In this document: positions 9,355 to 20,091 of the stretch, in pieces
How positions within the stretch are numbered: the first letter of the stretch is position 1
Layout: the number at the start of each line of letters is the position of its first letter
Assembly (NCBI GenBank): GCA_001579985.1
Contig: LRSR01008919.1
Location: forward strand, 1-39,720
Origin: Hypsibius dujardini
Lineage: Eukaryota > Tardigrada > Eutardigrada > Parachela > Hypsibiidae
Direction: 5' to 3'
Length of the DNA: 39,720 bases
Made by a program: the position numbers and the translations under genes
Notes under the pieces: model-generated
The model's input: the letters and a program-made list of their open reading frames with translations, nothing else
Databases searched by the model: none
What the model was told of the DNA's origin: nothing

Positions 9355-12300
9355 TTAATAGTTGTGTTCGTAACCGGCCAGGGCCAAAAGGATGTGACGA
9401 TAATTTCCGTGAGTATCACTCTGAAAGAAAGAAAAGAGACACGATGATCGTGCTGTATAAGTGTGCACGACCTTGGGCTTTTTTTCAACGCATTTGTGAT
9501 AGATATGACCGAATGCACAGACAGATGACATGTTAATACCTTGACAGCTGCCTGTAGACTATGCCCGTAGATCTGTGCAAACTCCATCTTAATGTTGCCG
9601 AGATCCTTCTCGCAGCGTCCGACAATGATGCGAATCAGCCGGGCGTCGTTTGTGCGCAGTCCCTTCACCGCGTTGTACAAACATTCCGCGAAGAACGCGT
9701 GTTTATTCTTCACATACTTCACTGTCAAAGAAAACAAGCCCGCCACTCAGGAACAGGTAGAAAAAAATCGATACACAAGTCCCCACTGACGGAAACTTTT
9801 TTCATTGTTAACCAACTGGAACGACTATTTCCGCAAGTCTTTTCACGCTGTTTAAGTATACTGGAAATATGGAAACACTTAGTTTTACGCAGATTGCACC
9901 TTTTTAAACTAAGAAATCATTTTCAACTATCTTATTAATCTTCATTTTTGAATATACACATTTTAACATTTTACATAAATCTTTACTTGCTGGAAATCAA
10001 AGAATTGTTTTTTCAAAATTTGTTATTCATTTTCTTCTTCAAATTTAGGCATTTTATGTAGATCCGTGTTTTCAAAAATCTCAATAGAAATTGTTTAGAC
10101 CTTTTAAAAGTGATAAGCAATTCAAACATGGAACAAAAGTAGATTTACGTATACGGCGTTGAGACTTTTTCTCATTAGTCATTCTTTTTGAAATTAGATC
10201 TATGGCGCTGAGACTGTTTTCGGCAAAAGTATTGAACTCTTTTCGTCCTTTTTTCATTAATTTCCAGAAAAACTATATCTTTTTTATGTCAATAAAAAAT
10301 ATAAGTAAAGTTATAAATAAATTACCTCAAATATTACGGCATATTTTTACATCTTCTTCCAGTGAAAAAGAGCAATGTGGAGAACCAAAGATAAATTCCC
10401 CGATACTTATACACACATATTCATATATATTATTATATTATATTGTGTTATATTTATTATATTGTATTATACGGTATTATAATGTACTGTATATATTACA
10501 TATTATTATATTATGTCGTTATATTTTATTATATTGTATTATATGGTATTATAATATGATGTATATATTATACATTGTTATGTTATAATATTGTGTTATA
10601 CGGTATTATAATGTACTGTATATAAATTACATATTATTATATTATATTGTTATATTTTATTATATTGTACTATACAGTATTATAATATACTGTATTCTAT
10701 TTTGTATTCTATTTGCACTAGTATATCACCACTACAAATACTTTACCGTAATTTCAACCATATTGTATTTGTTCGATATTTATGTGTGTGCAGCGTACTA
10801 CAACTCACCCAAGGCTAACATGAGCGTCCGCACATCCCCATGCATCTGCTCCTGGATGGACTTTTCAATGTCGTGGCCGGTGATCTTCTCAAACTGATGG
10901 AATGTCGCCGAGAGTTGGTTGTAGCTGCGTGTGGCAAGAATGTCGATGAAGACAGACTCGGGATGGCCCGCCCAGTGCTGTACCTCCGCACCATGCATCT
11001 GCTTGGCATCCGCAATGGCACGGTCCATGTCGACTTTGACGGAGGGGCCTTCTTCACGACGCGCGGACAGCAGGGCGACCAGGAGGTGCTCGAACTCGCC
11101 CTTGGTGTCATGTTTAATCACCGCCATCAGGTCTTTATTGTATACTATGGAGAAATAATCGAAATCGAAATCGATCGTACGATTTCGCAATGAAAAATCA
11201 AACGTCTCTCTCTCTCTCTCGACATTTTTTATACATACACTGCTCGTTAACAAGTCATAAAAGTTCGTACAAACCAGGATAATTTTGGTCCTTCAAATAA
11301 AATAGCAAACTAGAAATACAAACATCAAATTTGTTTTGGTTTTTGTTCTATTATTCTGGTGCAATTTTGTAATTTTATTCCGGTTGTTTTGCTTAACTTA
11401 TAGTTTAGATTAATGCACCACACTAGAGACCGAGATGTTCGCCCAAGAAAACGGTTTTGCTTTGTATTACAGAGATCAATCAGACAGAGAGGAGAAATTT
11501 GAACTGCGCCACTGCATTAATTGGAGAGGACTTTATTTGCTGTTTGCGTGTACCTACAATTAATGGGGAAACTTTAAACTCTACGGTACATATAGTACGT
11601 ACGAGCCATGTAAGCGGTCCGGATGTGGTGCAGATCGTGGTTATTCCGACTGCAGAGTATTTCGATCAGAGTTTCCTCGTCCAGCAGTAGTTTCTGAAAA
11701 ACGGTACAAGATACGGAATTTTTTTCGGAGTCAATACATCGCAGCACGTTATGATTTTTCCAAGAAAATTATTCAACAGCCGGAATAGACAGTTTGACTT
11801 TGCTAAATTGGTTACTCCACAATAAATATAAAAAAATATATCCCGTATAAAAATGCCCTGTAGGAGTGTTGACCCATCGGGTGTGGAAATCGTAATGTCT
11901 ATTCCATCAATTCCATAAGCAATAAATACAATTTACATCTGTAAATTCCCCATTTATTTGTTATTAATTGTGCTTATGAATGGTTTGTTGTGTCACTCAC
12001 AGAAGCGGATAAAGCGTGGTGAAGCTCATGCGCGTCGTAATCGGCCGGCGGTTGCAGGAGCGCCAGGAGGGTCTGCTCATAGTGGCCGACAATGTTCAGC
12101 TCGTGTTTGATGACCGTGGTCAGATTCTACAAAGTCAAAATCAAACTGAATCAAGCTGCCCGCAAATTATATCTCTTTCATCCATAATTTATATTGCATT
12201 TGATTGACTGATGCAGAGGCAAATTTCATTGCATAGCACAGTTTTAATTATATACAGTACCTTGTGGTACTGACTGCTGTACGCGGCGGCGATCCGTTGA

Positions 12301-13179
12301 CGCTGGAAGTTGTTGTGCGTCGTCAGGATCGTCATGACCACTTTGTTCTTCGCCACTGAAATGAAGCATTCCTTTGTGAAGCTCAATTACGTGGTAATAT
12401 ATTCATTGCATATCTTTTCCTACGTTTGTCTTCCTCACTAATTTTATATCCTACTAATTTTATATTTAGGTATTTCCAATATATATATAAAAGGTGCATG
12501 GTTCCCGATGGCTCGAGTGATTGAGTGATCCGCGAGGCACATTAAACGCCTATCAAGTAGTTTAACCCCTGAATTATTAGCTTCGATCCCCGGACTTTTC
12601 AGTTTGTTGTCTTCAATTTTGACTTCTTTACCAATGTCCTCGGAATGAGGAAAATCGAAAAAGCGAAAGAGATATCTTTTGTTACGAATACGCTACCAAA
12701 AGTTATGAAAAGCTAACCTTAACTCGGGTGGTATCATTTCACGAGTCCACTTCATTAATAATTATCCCTTTACAGGTAAAAAAAAGGAAACTTTGAATCC
12801 TGGTCATTGATTCATTTTAATGTGCAAAATGTTACAACATTGTACTTATCCATTATTATTGACTCTCTGACTCTCTGACTAAGCCCTCTTCCTTTCCGCC
12901 CTTTTCCACAGCACTCTTCGTGAAGCGTTCGGTTGAATGTGAATCGCTCAATAAATTCTGGGTAAGTAGGCAGTAAGATTCTGATTTTTCCTCACCTATT
13001 CCCTTCAAGGCTTCGTGCAATAGTTCCGCCTGCTTCACCGGGTCGAACGGATGCATCTCAATCAGCGTGGGCGTACTCATGTCCACATCCTCAAAGTGGA
13101 CGTGTGCGTGCAGCAACTCCGACGACGAGGACCGCGACTTAGGCATCCCATTCGCCGGTACCTTTAAAATCGGCTCCAT
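9355..13179 (-). CDS. Annexin B, calcium-site-degenerate four-repeat annexin
   Basis: Annexins bind acidic membranes, normally through calcium. Seven exons with canonical sites and matching phases: 12996-13179, 12261-12355, 12001-12126, 11603-11693, 10809-11144, 9540-9721, 9355-9420, giving 359 residues. The N-terminal tail before the core is about 50 residues and Ser-rich (SRSSSSE). The ATG at 13179 follows an in-frame TTG; another Met at residue 34 (MSTPTLIEM) is possible. All four repeats are present, but the GxGT calcium loops are changed: GIVA at 60-63, KLLL at about 136-139, WAGH in repeat 3, GLRT at 298-301. Repeat folds are otherwise good (FQRQRIAAAY, LIEILCSRNN, FIDILATRS, LIRIIVGR). 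Exon sizes in the second half (91, 336, 182 and 66) mirror annexin A at 20092-23306 (91, 80+247, 182 and 60), so this is a tandem duplicate that diverged. The open frame and good splicing argue against a pseudogene. Confidence 0.9.
10421..10705. repeat. AT-rich minisatellite in annexin B intron 5
   Basis: About four imperfect copies of a 70-80 base unit made of TTATATTGTATTATA, CGGTATTATAATG and TACTGTATATATTACA blocks. It lies in the intron between exons 9540-9721 and 10809-11144. The open frame running into it is a by-product of low complexity. Confidence 0.75.
12501..12600 (+). repeat. Possible tRNA-derived SINE fragment
   Basis: TGGCTCGAGTGATTGAG at 12509 resembles a pol III A box, and GCTTCGATCCC at about 12580 resembles a B box, some 70 bases downstream. 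The part between does not fold into an obvious tRNA cloverleaf, so a SINE head is more likely than a tRNA gene. It lies in annexin B intron 1. Motif evidence only. Confidence 0.3.
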
Positions 13180-14250
13180 ATCCAAGCAGAAACTAATTCA
13201 ACTTTCTAAAAAAAACCCACGCAAAAACAAATCTCAGCAAAAAAATCCACCCTCAAACATCCATCACACATTGAACAGGCCGCATTCGGATTTTTTCAGG
13301 TTACATGTTTCCTTTGATTCCGTAGATAGCATGGCCCAACAAATGCCAAGGGGGCTTAGGCCACGGCTATACAACAGCTTATGCACTTCCCGGTTAAGTG
13401 CCTGGATGTCTGTCAGCCGTCACAATAAATTTGCGAGCTCCCCTCTTAGACGGCTAAATTGAATCGCGATGATGACGAAGTGTGTGGTGGGTGAAAAAAA
13501 TCAATTTCCGCAGAATCTGCCGGAATTCTAAACATAGAACTTTTTTATAGTCACCTACGTCGGGGGCAGGTCGTGGTGATGAGGAGGAGGACGGGAAAAA
13601 AATTTGAAAGCGGAAGCACCTATACCCGCCGGGTGTATACAAAGGGCAGCTTGATGAGGAACCGAGCGCGACTATGAGGAACGGCTTGTGTGAAAATAGT
13701 GTAAGCCAATATTGGAGTAACAACTCGGGAGGCTTTTTTCCAAGGGGATCCAACGTGTATAGGCCCTCACGTCAAAGGGATTTGGACCTTGATTTGAGTG
13801 AGGAAGGCATTGAAATTATCCCGGCTGCGTGGTAACTGGTGCGTGGCTGGGAGCTGCGCGAGGCAATGGGTGTCCGGTGCTATATACTCCTATGTAGAGT
13901 ATTGTGTCGTAATTTATTTGATCTGTGACGGAGTGGATGTGAGTGCGTCGAGGACGTCTCTCCCTCCCCCGCCTTATCCGTTCCGGATGAGCGGACAAGG
14001 GGGGGGGGGCAGGGGAAGCAGACCTTAGATCGTGACAGAGAGAAAAAGAGGCAAAAAGTGCGTTGAAGGATATTGTCAAACTACCCTTTCATCCTTCGGG
14101 CAGTGAGGATGCCGGAAGTTTCCTGAAAGAACGCAGCGACACGGATGAGGGTGTTTCTGGATTGATGGTGGCGCCGTCTGCTTAGTTTGTTGCAATCATC
14201 CAGCATGAACTCTCTCTCCCCCCCCCCCCCACAAGGAGGATAACAATAGC
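13180..14250. other. Spacer upstream of annexin B, no gene recognised
   Basis: This stretch should hold the annexin B leader and promoter, but no clear core promoter motif is visible. A C-run and a G-run occur near 13970-14010, and another C-run at 14216-14230 directly before the foldback element. Confidence 0.4.
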
Positions 14251-14793
14251 TTACAAGGAAATTTTGCAACTCTATAACACGAAATCTTGCACTGTCTTTA
14301 ATTTTAACAGATACGCATAAGTTAGCTGTGTTTAATTCCATCGAAAAAAAGCACACGNGTCTTTAATTTTAACAGATACGCATAAGTTAGCTGTGTTTAA
14401 TTCCATCGAAAAAAAGCACACGATCTCCACCCAATTCTTTAAAAGAACAAAAACTCTTTCGCGGTGGTAAATAGAGGGCGCCTTCAATGTTACCATACAG
14501 CACGTCGATTGATTGCTGCATTATGGAATACCGCTATAACGTTCCAGTATAGACTGACGATTTCTTTATTATGAGCTATATTCTGTAATGCAGCAATCAG
14601 TCGAGGTGCTGTATGGTAACATTGAAAGCGCCCTCTATTTACTACCGCGAAAGAGTTTTCGTTCTTCGAAAGAATTGGGTGGAGATCGTGTGCTTTTTTT
14701 CGATGGAATTAAACACAGCTAACTTATGCGTATCTGTTAAAATTAAAGACAGTGCAAGATTTCGTGTTGGAGAGTTGCAAAATTCCCTTGTTA
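14251..14793. mobile_element. Foldback element with about 210-bp inverted arms
   Basis: The left arm runs from about 14251 to 14525 (including a 65-base artefactual duplication) and the right arm from about 14587 to 14793. They are near-perfect reverse complements: the outer ends read CTTACAAGGAAATTTTGC and, on the opposite strand, CTAACAAGGGAATTTTGC. The unpaired centre is only about 60 bases. No transposase is encoded, so it would be non-autonomous. I could not see a convincing target-site duplication. The two short open frames that share the peptide MELNTANLCVSVKIKDSARF are the arms read on opposite strands, not genes. Confidence 0.85.
14294..14422. other. Assembly scar: 64-bp exact duplication around a single N
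   Basis: Bases 14294-14357 are repeated exactly at 14359-14422, separated by one N at 14358. This is the signature of two contig ends with an unmerged overlap joined by a minimal gap. It falls inside an inverted repeat, the kind of sequence that breaks assemblies. The real genome probably has one copy. Confidence 0.85.
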
Positions 14794-15901
14794 GATGGAT
14801 GATGCTTCTTTTGCTGCGATTTTCTGTTGCTTATTTTTTGTACTGAAGACTGTAACTGTACAAAGTAAGGAAACAACAGTGCCGGCTGGTGAGTAGGAAG
14901 AGGACGGACCCCTCGTACCATAATCGCGATAAACCACAGCTGTCGAGAACCCGTAACATCTGAGCCTGTCTCACGCCCCCGTACAATCTGCCTTATTGGC
15001 CATCCTACAGAAACGAAGCCAAAACAAGAATATGATAATTAGTCATATGTCATTCTCCACACAACAATTGGGAAGTAGGGAGTGCCCGAAAGCGGTTCCC
15101 CTCTCTCATTGCGACTGGAATTTCAACAAAGATAAGTTTTACACGAGACAAACAGTCGCTGACAGTATACTCCCCATCTTTCCCTATAATTTGTATCGGG
15201 TTGCGGTTGCAACTTTGACACGTATCCTCGTAATGAATGCAGGCACTAACAGAAAAAGGCTACGTTCAGTGTCTTCTCATTTTTATGGGCCGTAAATAAT
15301 TTTGTGTACCACGGTGGAAATTGTAGGTGTCCCAGCACAGTATGCATTAGGATTTCGTATTTCTTCGCATGACACTCTCAGATACTTGAATTGCTGTGCA
15401 TCCTTCTTTCAATAGAAATGTTTTTTGAAAGAGTCATTTTGTAGCATGCACAGTAAGCTATTTCGATTCACAAACTTAATTGAATTAGGTGGTTAGTTTT
15501 TGTACGCAGACCCAAATCTTGAGGATCCACGTTCTTGCGGAAGTCTTGAAATGGTGAGTCTGGTTTCCTTCTGTTTCAGTCTAACAGTTTAATCTGGAAT
15601 CCAGCGTCAGGAATTATAAGCCCGTCCTCAAATACCTACCACACGGTGAGGCGGCCTCAAGTGTAATAATAATAACTGGTTCTCAACCCGGGTGGAGGAC
15701 TATGGTAGTTATGGTAATTGGATTATACGCACGCCAGTGTATTTTAGTGCCGCCGCTCGAGCGTCATCAAAACCTCAAGGGGAAAAAGACTACTCCGGCT
15801 GCAGCGACGCATGAACCAAGTATATGAAAGGTACTAATACATAGATAGTTTCATTATTCTCCCTCTTTCTCTAGAGGGTAGCGATGATTGCGCATCTAAA
15901 A
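14794..15901. other. Spacer, no gene recognised
   Basis: No open frame here has recognisable family sequence. No repeat or RNA gene stood out. Confidence 0.4.
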
Positions 15902-16351
15902 TTAAGAGAAATTCTCCACATCAAAAAGGCACAATTCGCCTTTGTACACTGAGAAATAGTCACGTAAAACGGACTTTAAGAGTTTCGCTACAACAAATAA
16001 ACTTTCCCGGTCTATATCATTCCACTGAGAAAACGAGCGGTTGCGCAGAGAATCTTTACAGTAATCGGCCAGATCAACTGTTCGCAGATCTTTGGTCAAG
16101 AAAAAGAAATTTAAATCTTCACGGCAGTGACTATAACACGGACACTCGAAAAAGCAACGATCCTCGTCCTCCAGACTGTCACAGTGCAGGCATTTCTGGT
16201 CCTCCCGCCGGACAAGAACGTTCTCCCATCTTTCTGCCTCCACGACGAGATAGTGTCCATTTGAGAGCCCGAGTGAGGGGAATGAGTAGGTGTGTACATA
16301 ATAATAAACATAAATACAGAGGTTCATGCTACACGTAGCACACACCGTCAC
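15902..16351 (-). mobile_element. C-terminal fragment of a LINE-type retrotransposon protein
   Basis: A 149-codon open frame (first ATG near 16327) contains RWENVLVRREDQKCLHCDSL, then EDED and FFECPCYSHCRED. This matches the pattern W..V.RE...C..C..G.VEDE.HF...CP.Y...R, the zinc-binding tail found after the reverse transcriptase in many non-LTR elements. The usual His after EDE is Arg here, next to an extra Cys, so the metal site may be damaged. No reverse transcriptase is found upstream (above 16351), so this is an isolated fragment, perhaps 5'-truncated as LINE insertions often are. Domestication is possible but unsupported. Confidence 0.6.
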
Positions 16352-16926
16352 ATACAGTAGGCATGGCTGAGCACACTATAAGAGGAAGGACACCACAAGG
16401 TTTCTCATTTTTCGGTGCACACCCGGAATCAGTCAGGATATTCAAAGTTCAATTATGTGTGCTGATTATCTCGTTAATTAAGACGACGCTTATCTACATC
16501 ATGACTTCCCCCCCCCCATTAGTTCGATTGGCTCGTGCCAATTGGCAATTATTCGCTTAGAATTAGCGAGAAAAGCAGCGTGGCTGCTCCTTTTCTCGGT
16601 TATTCGAGACGGTAATTCGCACTGTCGTACCATACGGTAGAAACATTTGAACTATCACAGTGGGAATCTTTAAATTTGCAGCTCTACTTTTATGCCAGCA
16701 TCTCCTATTGAGAAAAAAACTTTGTTGCCCTTTTCTGAAAACTGCAATCATGACCACACAAAGAAAAAGGTGATATGGCATGCGAGACATTTTTTGCCGG
16801 TCCCGATGACGTCCCAATTGGTGATGTATGGGTTGGGTTCGACCTCGCTGAGTGAGTTATGGTGGGCCCAGGCGATGTCAGTTGCGGTGTCACCGTCCTT
16901 CACAACCACTACAGTACTGTACTGCC

Positions 16927-17111
16927 ACGATTTTAAGGGTGGGTTTTTTGCCCTACACGTAAATTACCGACCCCCCGGTCCAACTTGTGCTCACTGGTTT
17001 CACTGCGCTTTTGGCGAACCGAACTTCGGCCGTTGATGAACGGAAGTGAATCCAAGACTTCACGTACAGTCTATCAGGGGTGGGCGGGGCTAAATCCACC
17101 CTTAAAATCGT
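16927..17111. mobile_element. Candidate 185-bp MITE with 16-bp perfect terminal inverted repeats
   Basis: ACGATTTTAAGGGTGG at 16927-16942 recurs exactly inverted at 17096-17111. The interior has no coding capacity. No clear target duplication flanks it. Confidence 0.55.
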
Positions 17112-17848
17112 TGCAGTTAAAAAATTTGTTCAGTAAAAAGGTAAGTTAACAAGGTATTTTCGTAGAAGAACTGCGAGGTCTACTACGTTTTTCTCCGCCT
17201 TTTACTTTGAGGACTCGCAACTTCCAAATAATTCAAGAGGCATGTACGGCTTGAGCACGATTAAAGACCTGATCAAATGAAACTGTCACACGGTGGTTTC
17301 GCTACGGTTGACCAGCGTATGGGTAAGAAGAAGACGGTTATGGGGCTTTGGTGGGGATGTAAAGCTGAAGTGTTTGAAGATGGTCGGTGCCGGTCAGATC
17401 AGCATGGAAGTGCTGAAATTTCGGCTGACCCATTTCAAATTGTCTGGGCACCTCGAACGGTGATGTATTATTGATGGCAGTTCTCGAATACTGGGTGGCA
17501 AAAGCGTTGAACCGACCGGAGCACATCGAACGAAGTTTTTTCAGTAAGCCGCATTTCTCGTTCTTGAGCTTTTGATGATCCTTTTTAGCGGAATGACGCA
17601 TAGTTACTTGCATCTGATGGTCAGTTCGGTCTCACGAGAGGTATCTTTGCCTGAGCGGCGAACGGAACTTCGGATCCTTCTCACCCTTTTCCTTCACTCG
17701 CGGAATGTGGTAGACTTAAGGGGACGGAGCTATTGGTTCGGATCAGACCTGAACGCGCAAGCATCATGCAACTGCCGGAGTAGAGATTTTCTCGACCGAG
17801 CAGGGTCCTGTCCGACACGAATTGTGTGTTCTACAATTACTACAAAAA

Positions 17849-18308
17849 CCCGTTTAGAGTCCTTAAGGTCGGAACCAGGACCCCTGAGGGGAGAGCAAAG
17901 GCAAAGCGCTACTTTTCAAAAACACTGTCCCAAATTCGGCTTATCGTTCTTGGTTACTTTGTAAATTGCGGGGTAAAGGGAACTGATTTTCAGTTGCTCC
18001 TGGGATTTCCAAATACTTGCACAAAATTTCCCACCACCTTCAATTAGTTCGGATCAGGCGTGAATAAATCGCTGAAAAGGTATGTTACACCACATAGAAT
18101 CCTAAATCTGATGAAAAGCTGAAGTTTTTCAAAATGTTTTGAATTCCGCGCCACATAAAACTTCGACCCTCCCCCCTCCCACAAGTTTTAGAATGAATAG
18201 ACATGATAGGCTGAATTTTGATATTTCTTTTGAAAATAAGAACCTTTTGCCCACTCTTGGCCCACCCCTTAGGGGTCCTGGTTCCGATCTGTCGGAACCC
18301 TAAACGGG
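17849..18308. repeat. Inverted repeat with about 42-bp arms
   Basis: Bases 17849-17890 (CCCGTTTAG...CCCCTGAGGG) match the reverse complement of 18266-18308 with a few mismatches and small indels. Both contain the block AGGGGTCCTGGTTCCGA on one strand. A related direct repeat, TTCGGATCAG, occurs at about 17738 and 18049. Probably the ends of a small decayed transposon of about 460 bases. Confidence 0.55.
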
Positions 18309-20091
18309 CACCGAAACGGAACCTGAAACGGGCACACAGTATTCTCGAAAATCGTTTGGCCGCGATCTGAGATTAGCATGGAGAAATTTTTTCTTGTACC
18401 GTAAACAGTAGCAAAACAAACGCATATTATTGGCACTCAGAACGCTGGACCGTGTTTATTTGCGAAAAGCTGGAATCCTCGGTGAAGCCATATTTCCAGG
18501 CCAGGATTTTATTGCAGTTCTCGTCCACATTACTTGAATGATCAACGATTAAATCGAACATTCTAACAGAGAGTTCTTCTTCTGTCCCGGTGATGTTCCA
18601 GTTCTTGATGGGTGGGTCAAAATTGTTCAGCGACTACATGGGGGCGTTTTCTAAAATTTATACCGCATTTCAAAAATGTCTGATTTCTCTATTGACCTCA
18701 CGCTTACAAGAAAATGTTTGGACAGCGCCATCTGTAACTTCTTCCATCAGTTTTAATCTATTTTAATACAGAAAATCTTATTTTTGCTGATTACTTTTCG
18801 ACGGAAATATTAACAACTAAAATAAGGATAGTCTTTCTTGTTAGTAAATTATCAACAATCAAACAGGGCCGTCGGAATTCGACCCCTTCCAGGGGTCTTC
18901 TCGAAGATGTTTGTCTGCACTCTAGATGGGTACAAACAAGGGAAGAACGTTTCTCGGTGGCTAGGACTTTTGTCATCACCATATTGTTCTACATGTACGA
19001 GGAGGCGTAGCGCCTACTCCATCAAGTTCTGGCCCCGTGTGCACTGTACGTGGAAATGGAACCATCACCAGTAATTCGCCATCCTTATAAAAGGTAACAC
19101 GCTGCCGTGTTCCAGCACTGTCGTTCAGTGCGCACAAGCAGACTAGATCTCCAGCATGCATTAGACAGCCTCATAGTAGATTTCCCAGTGTCGCTACTAC
19201 TTTACCATTCGCCGCCTGCTTTATCTGAGGCTCTGCATTACTATCTGCTATTCTTCGTGCCGCAAGCGGATGTAAACGAGGAAGGACTGAGGAGGGTACC
19301 TTATGTATGTTAAGCGCATTACATCCGTTTACGGGGCGAGATAAGGACGAGATGAACAGAAAGACGGATGGACAAACGAACGGACGAACGAACGGACAAA
19401 CGGACGGACGATGAACGGAGACGGGCGTACAGAAGGACGATCAAACGAATGACCATACAAACGGACCGAAATTGCGAAATTGCGATCAGACGGTCTAACG
19501 CACAGATGGGCAGATGAGCGAACCTGACTGAAGGATAGACTAACTAATGGAAAAACAGACAGACGTATAACCGTACAAACAAACGGAAGGATGGAACAAC
19601 TCACAGGCCGACAGACGGAAGGACGTGCGGATAGATGAAAGGGCTGATGAATGAGCAGATAGATGTATAAGAACGAGTCAACGGACGAACATACAAACAG
19701 ACAAGCTGAATGGCGGACCGCCCGACGGACGAACCTATACTGCAAGGTTTTGAGATTAATGAACAATATTATTCCATCGTCTCAAGCGAAAAACATCCCG
19801 TTCAGGCGGAATGAAGACGAAAAACGAGATTGACCATGGAAAAAACGGAGACTGAGAAAATAACCGATGGAAAAGTCAAACTCGTGTTACTTTTGAACTT
19901 CAGCACGCTCGGGATGAAATCGGAAGAATAATACCAGCCGAGTGTACCACATAAAAATGATTAACCAGCCAAAACTAATCGGAGTATAATAACAAGTTCA
20001 AATTTTTGAAAATAATTGTGCTTATACCACACCTGTTGGCACGACCTACAAAACATACATTTCGGGCTTTAATTAAAACTTTTGCCTTGTC
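18309..20091. other. Spacer downstream of annexin A
   Basis: No gene is supported. A degenerate GACG/GAAC repeat occupies about 19340-19735 (separate entry). An ATTAAA on the minus strand at about 20068-20073 could be the annexin A polyadenylation signal, just 20 bases after its stop. Confidence 0.4.
19340..19735. repeat. Degenerate GAAC/GACG tetranucleotide tract
   Basis: Nearly 400 bases built from four-base units such as GGAC, GAAC and GACG with frequent substitutions. On the minus strand it reads as a long frame rich in Ser, Val, Arg and Phe, which is not a real protein. Confidence 0.7.

Noticed and set aside
10202-10588. 128-codon plus-strand open frame rich in Tyr, Ile and Leu
   Set aside because: It runs into the AT minisatellite of an annexin intron and has no other support.
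12501-12600. tRNA gene
   Set aside because: A and B box-like motifs are too far apart and no cloverleaf stems pair; kept only as a possible SINE fragment.
14613-14846. Open frames repeating MELNTANLCVSVKIKDSARF on both strands
   Set aside because: These are the two inverted arms of the foldback element, not duplicated genes.
19329-19766. 145-codon minus-strand open frame
   Set aside because: It lies on a degenerate GACG/GAAC tract; the composition reflects the repeat and not a protein.
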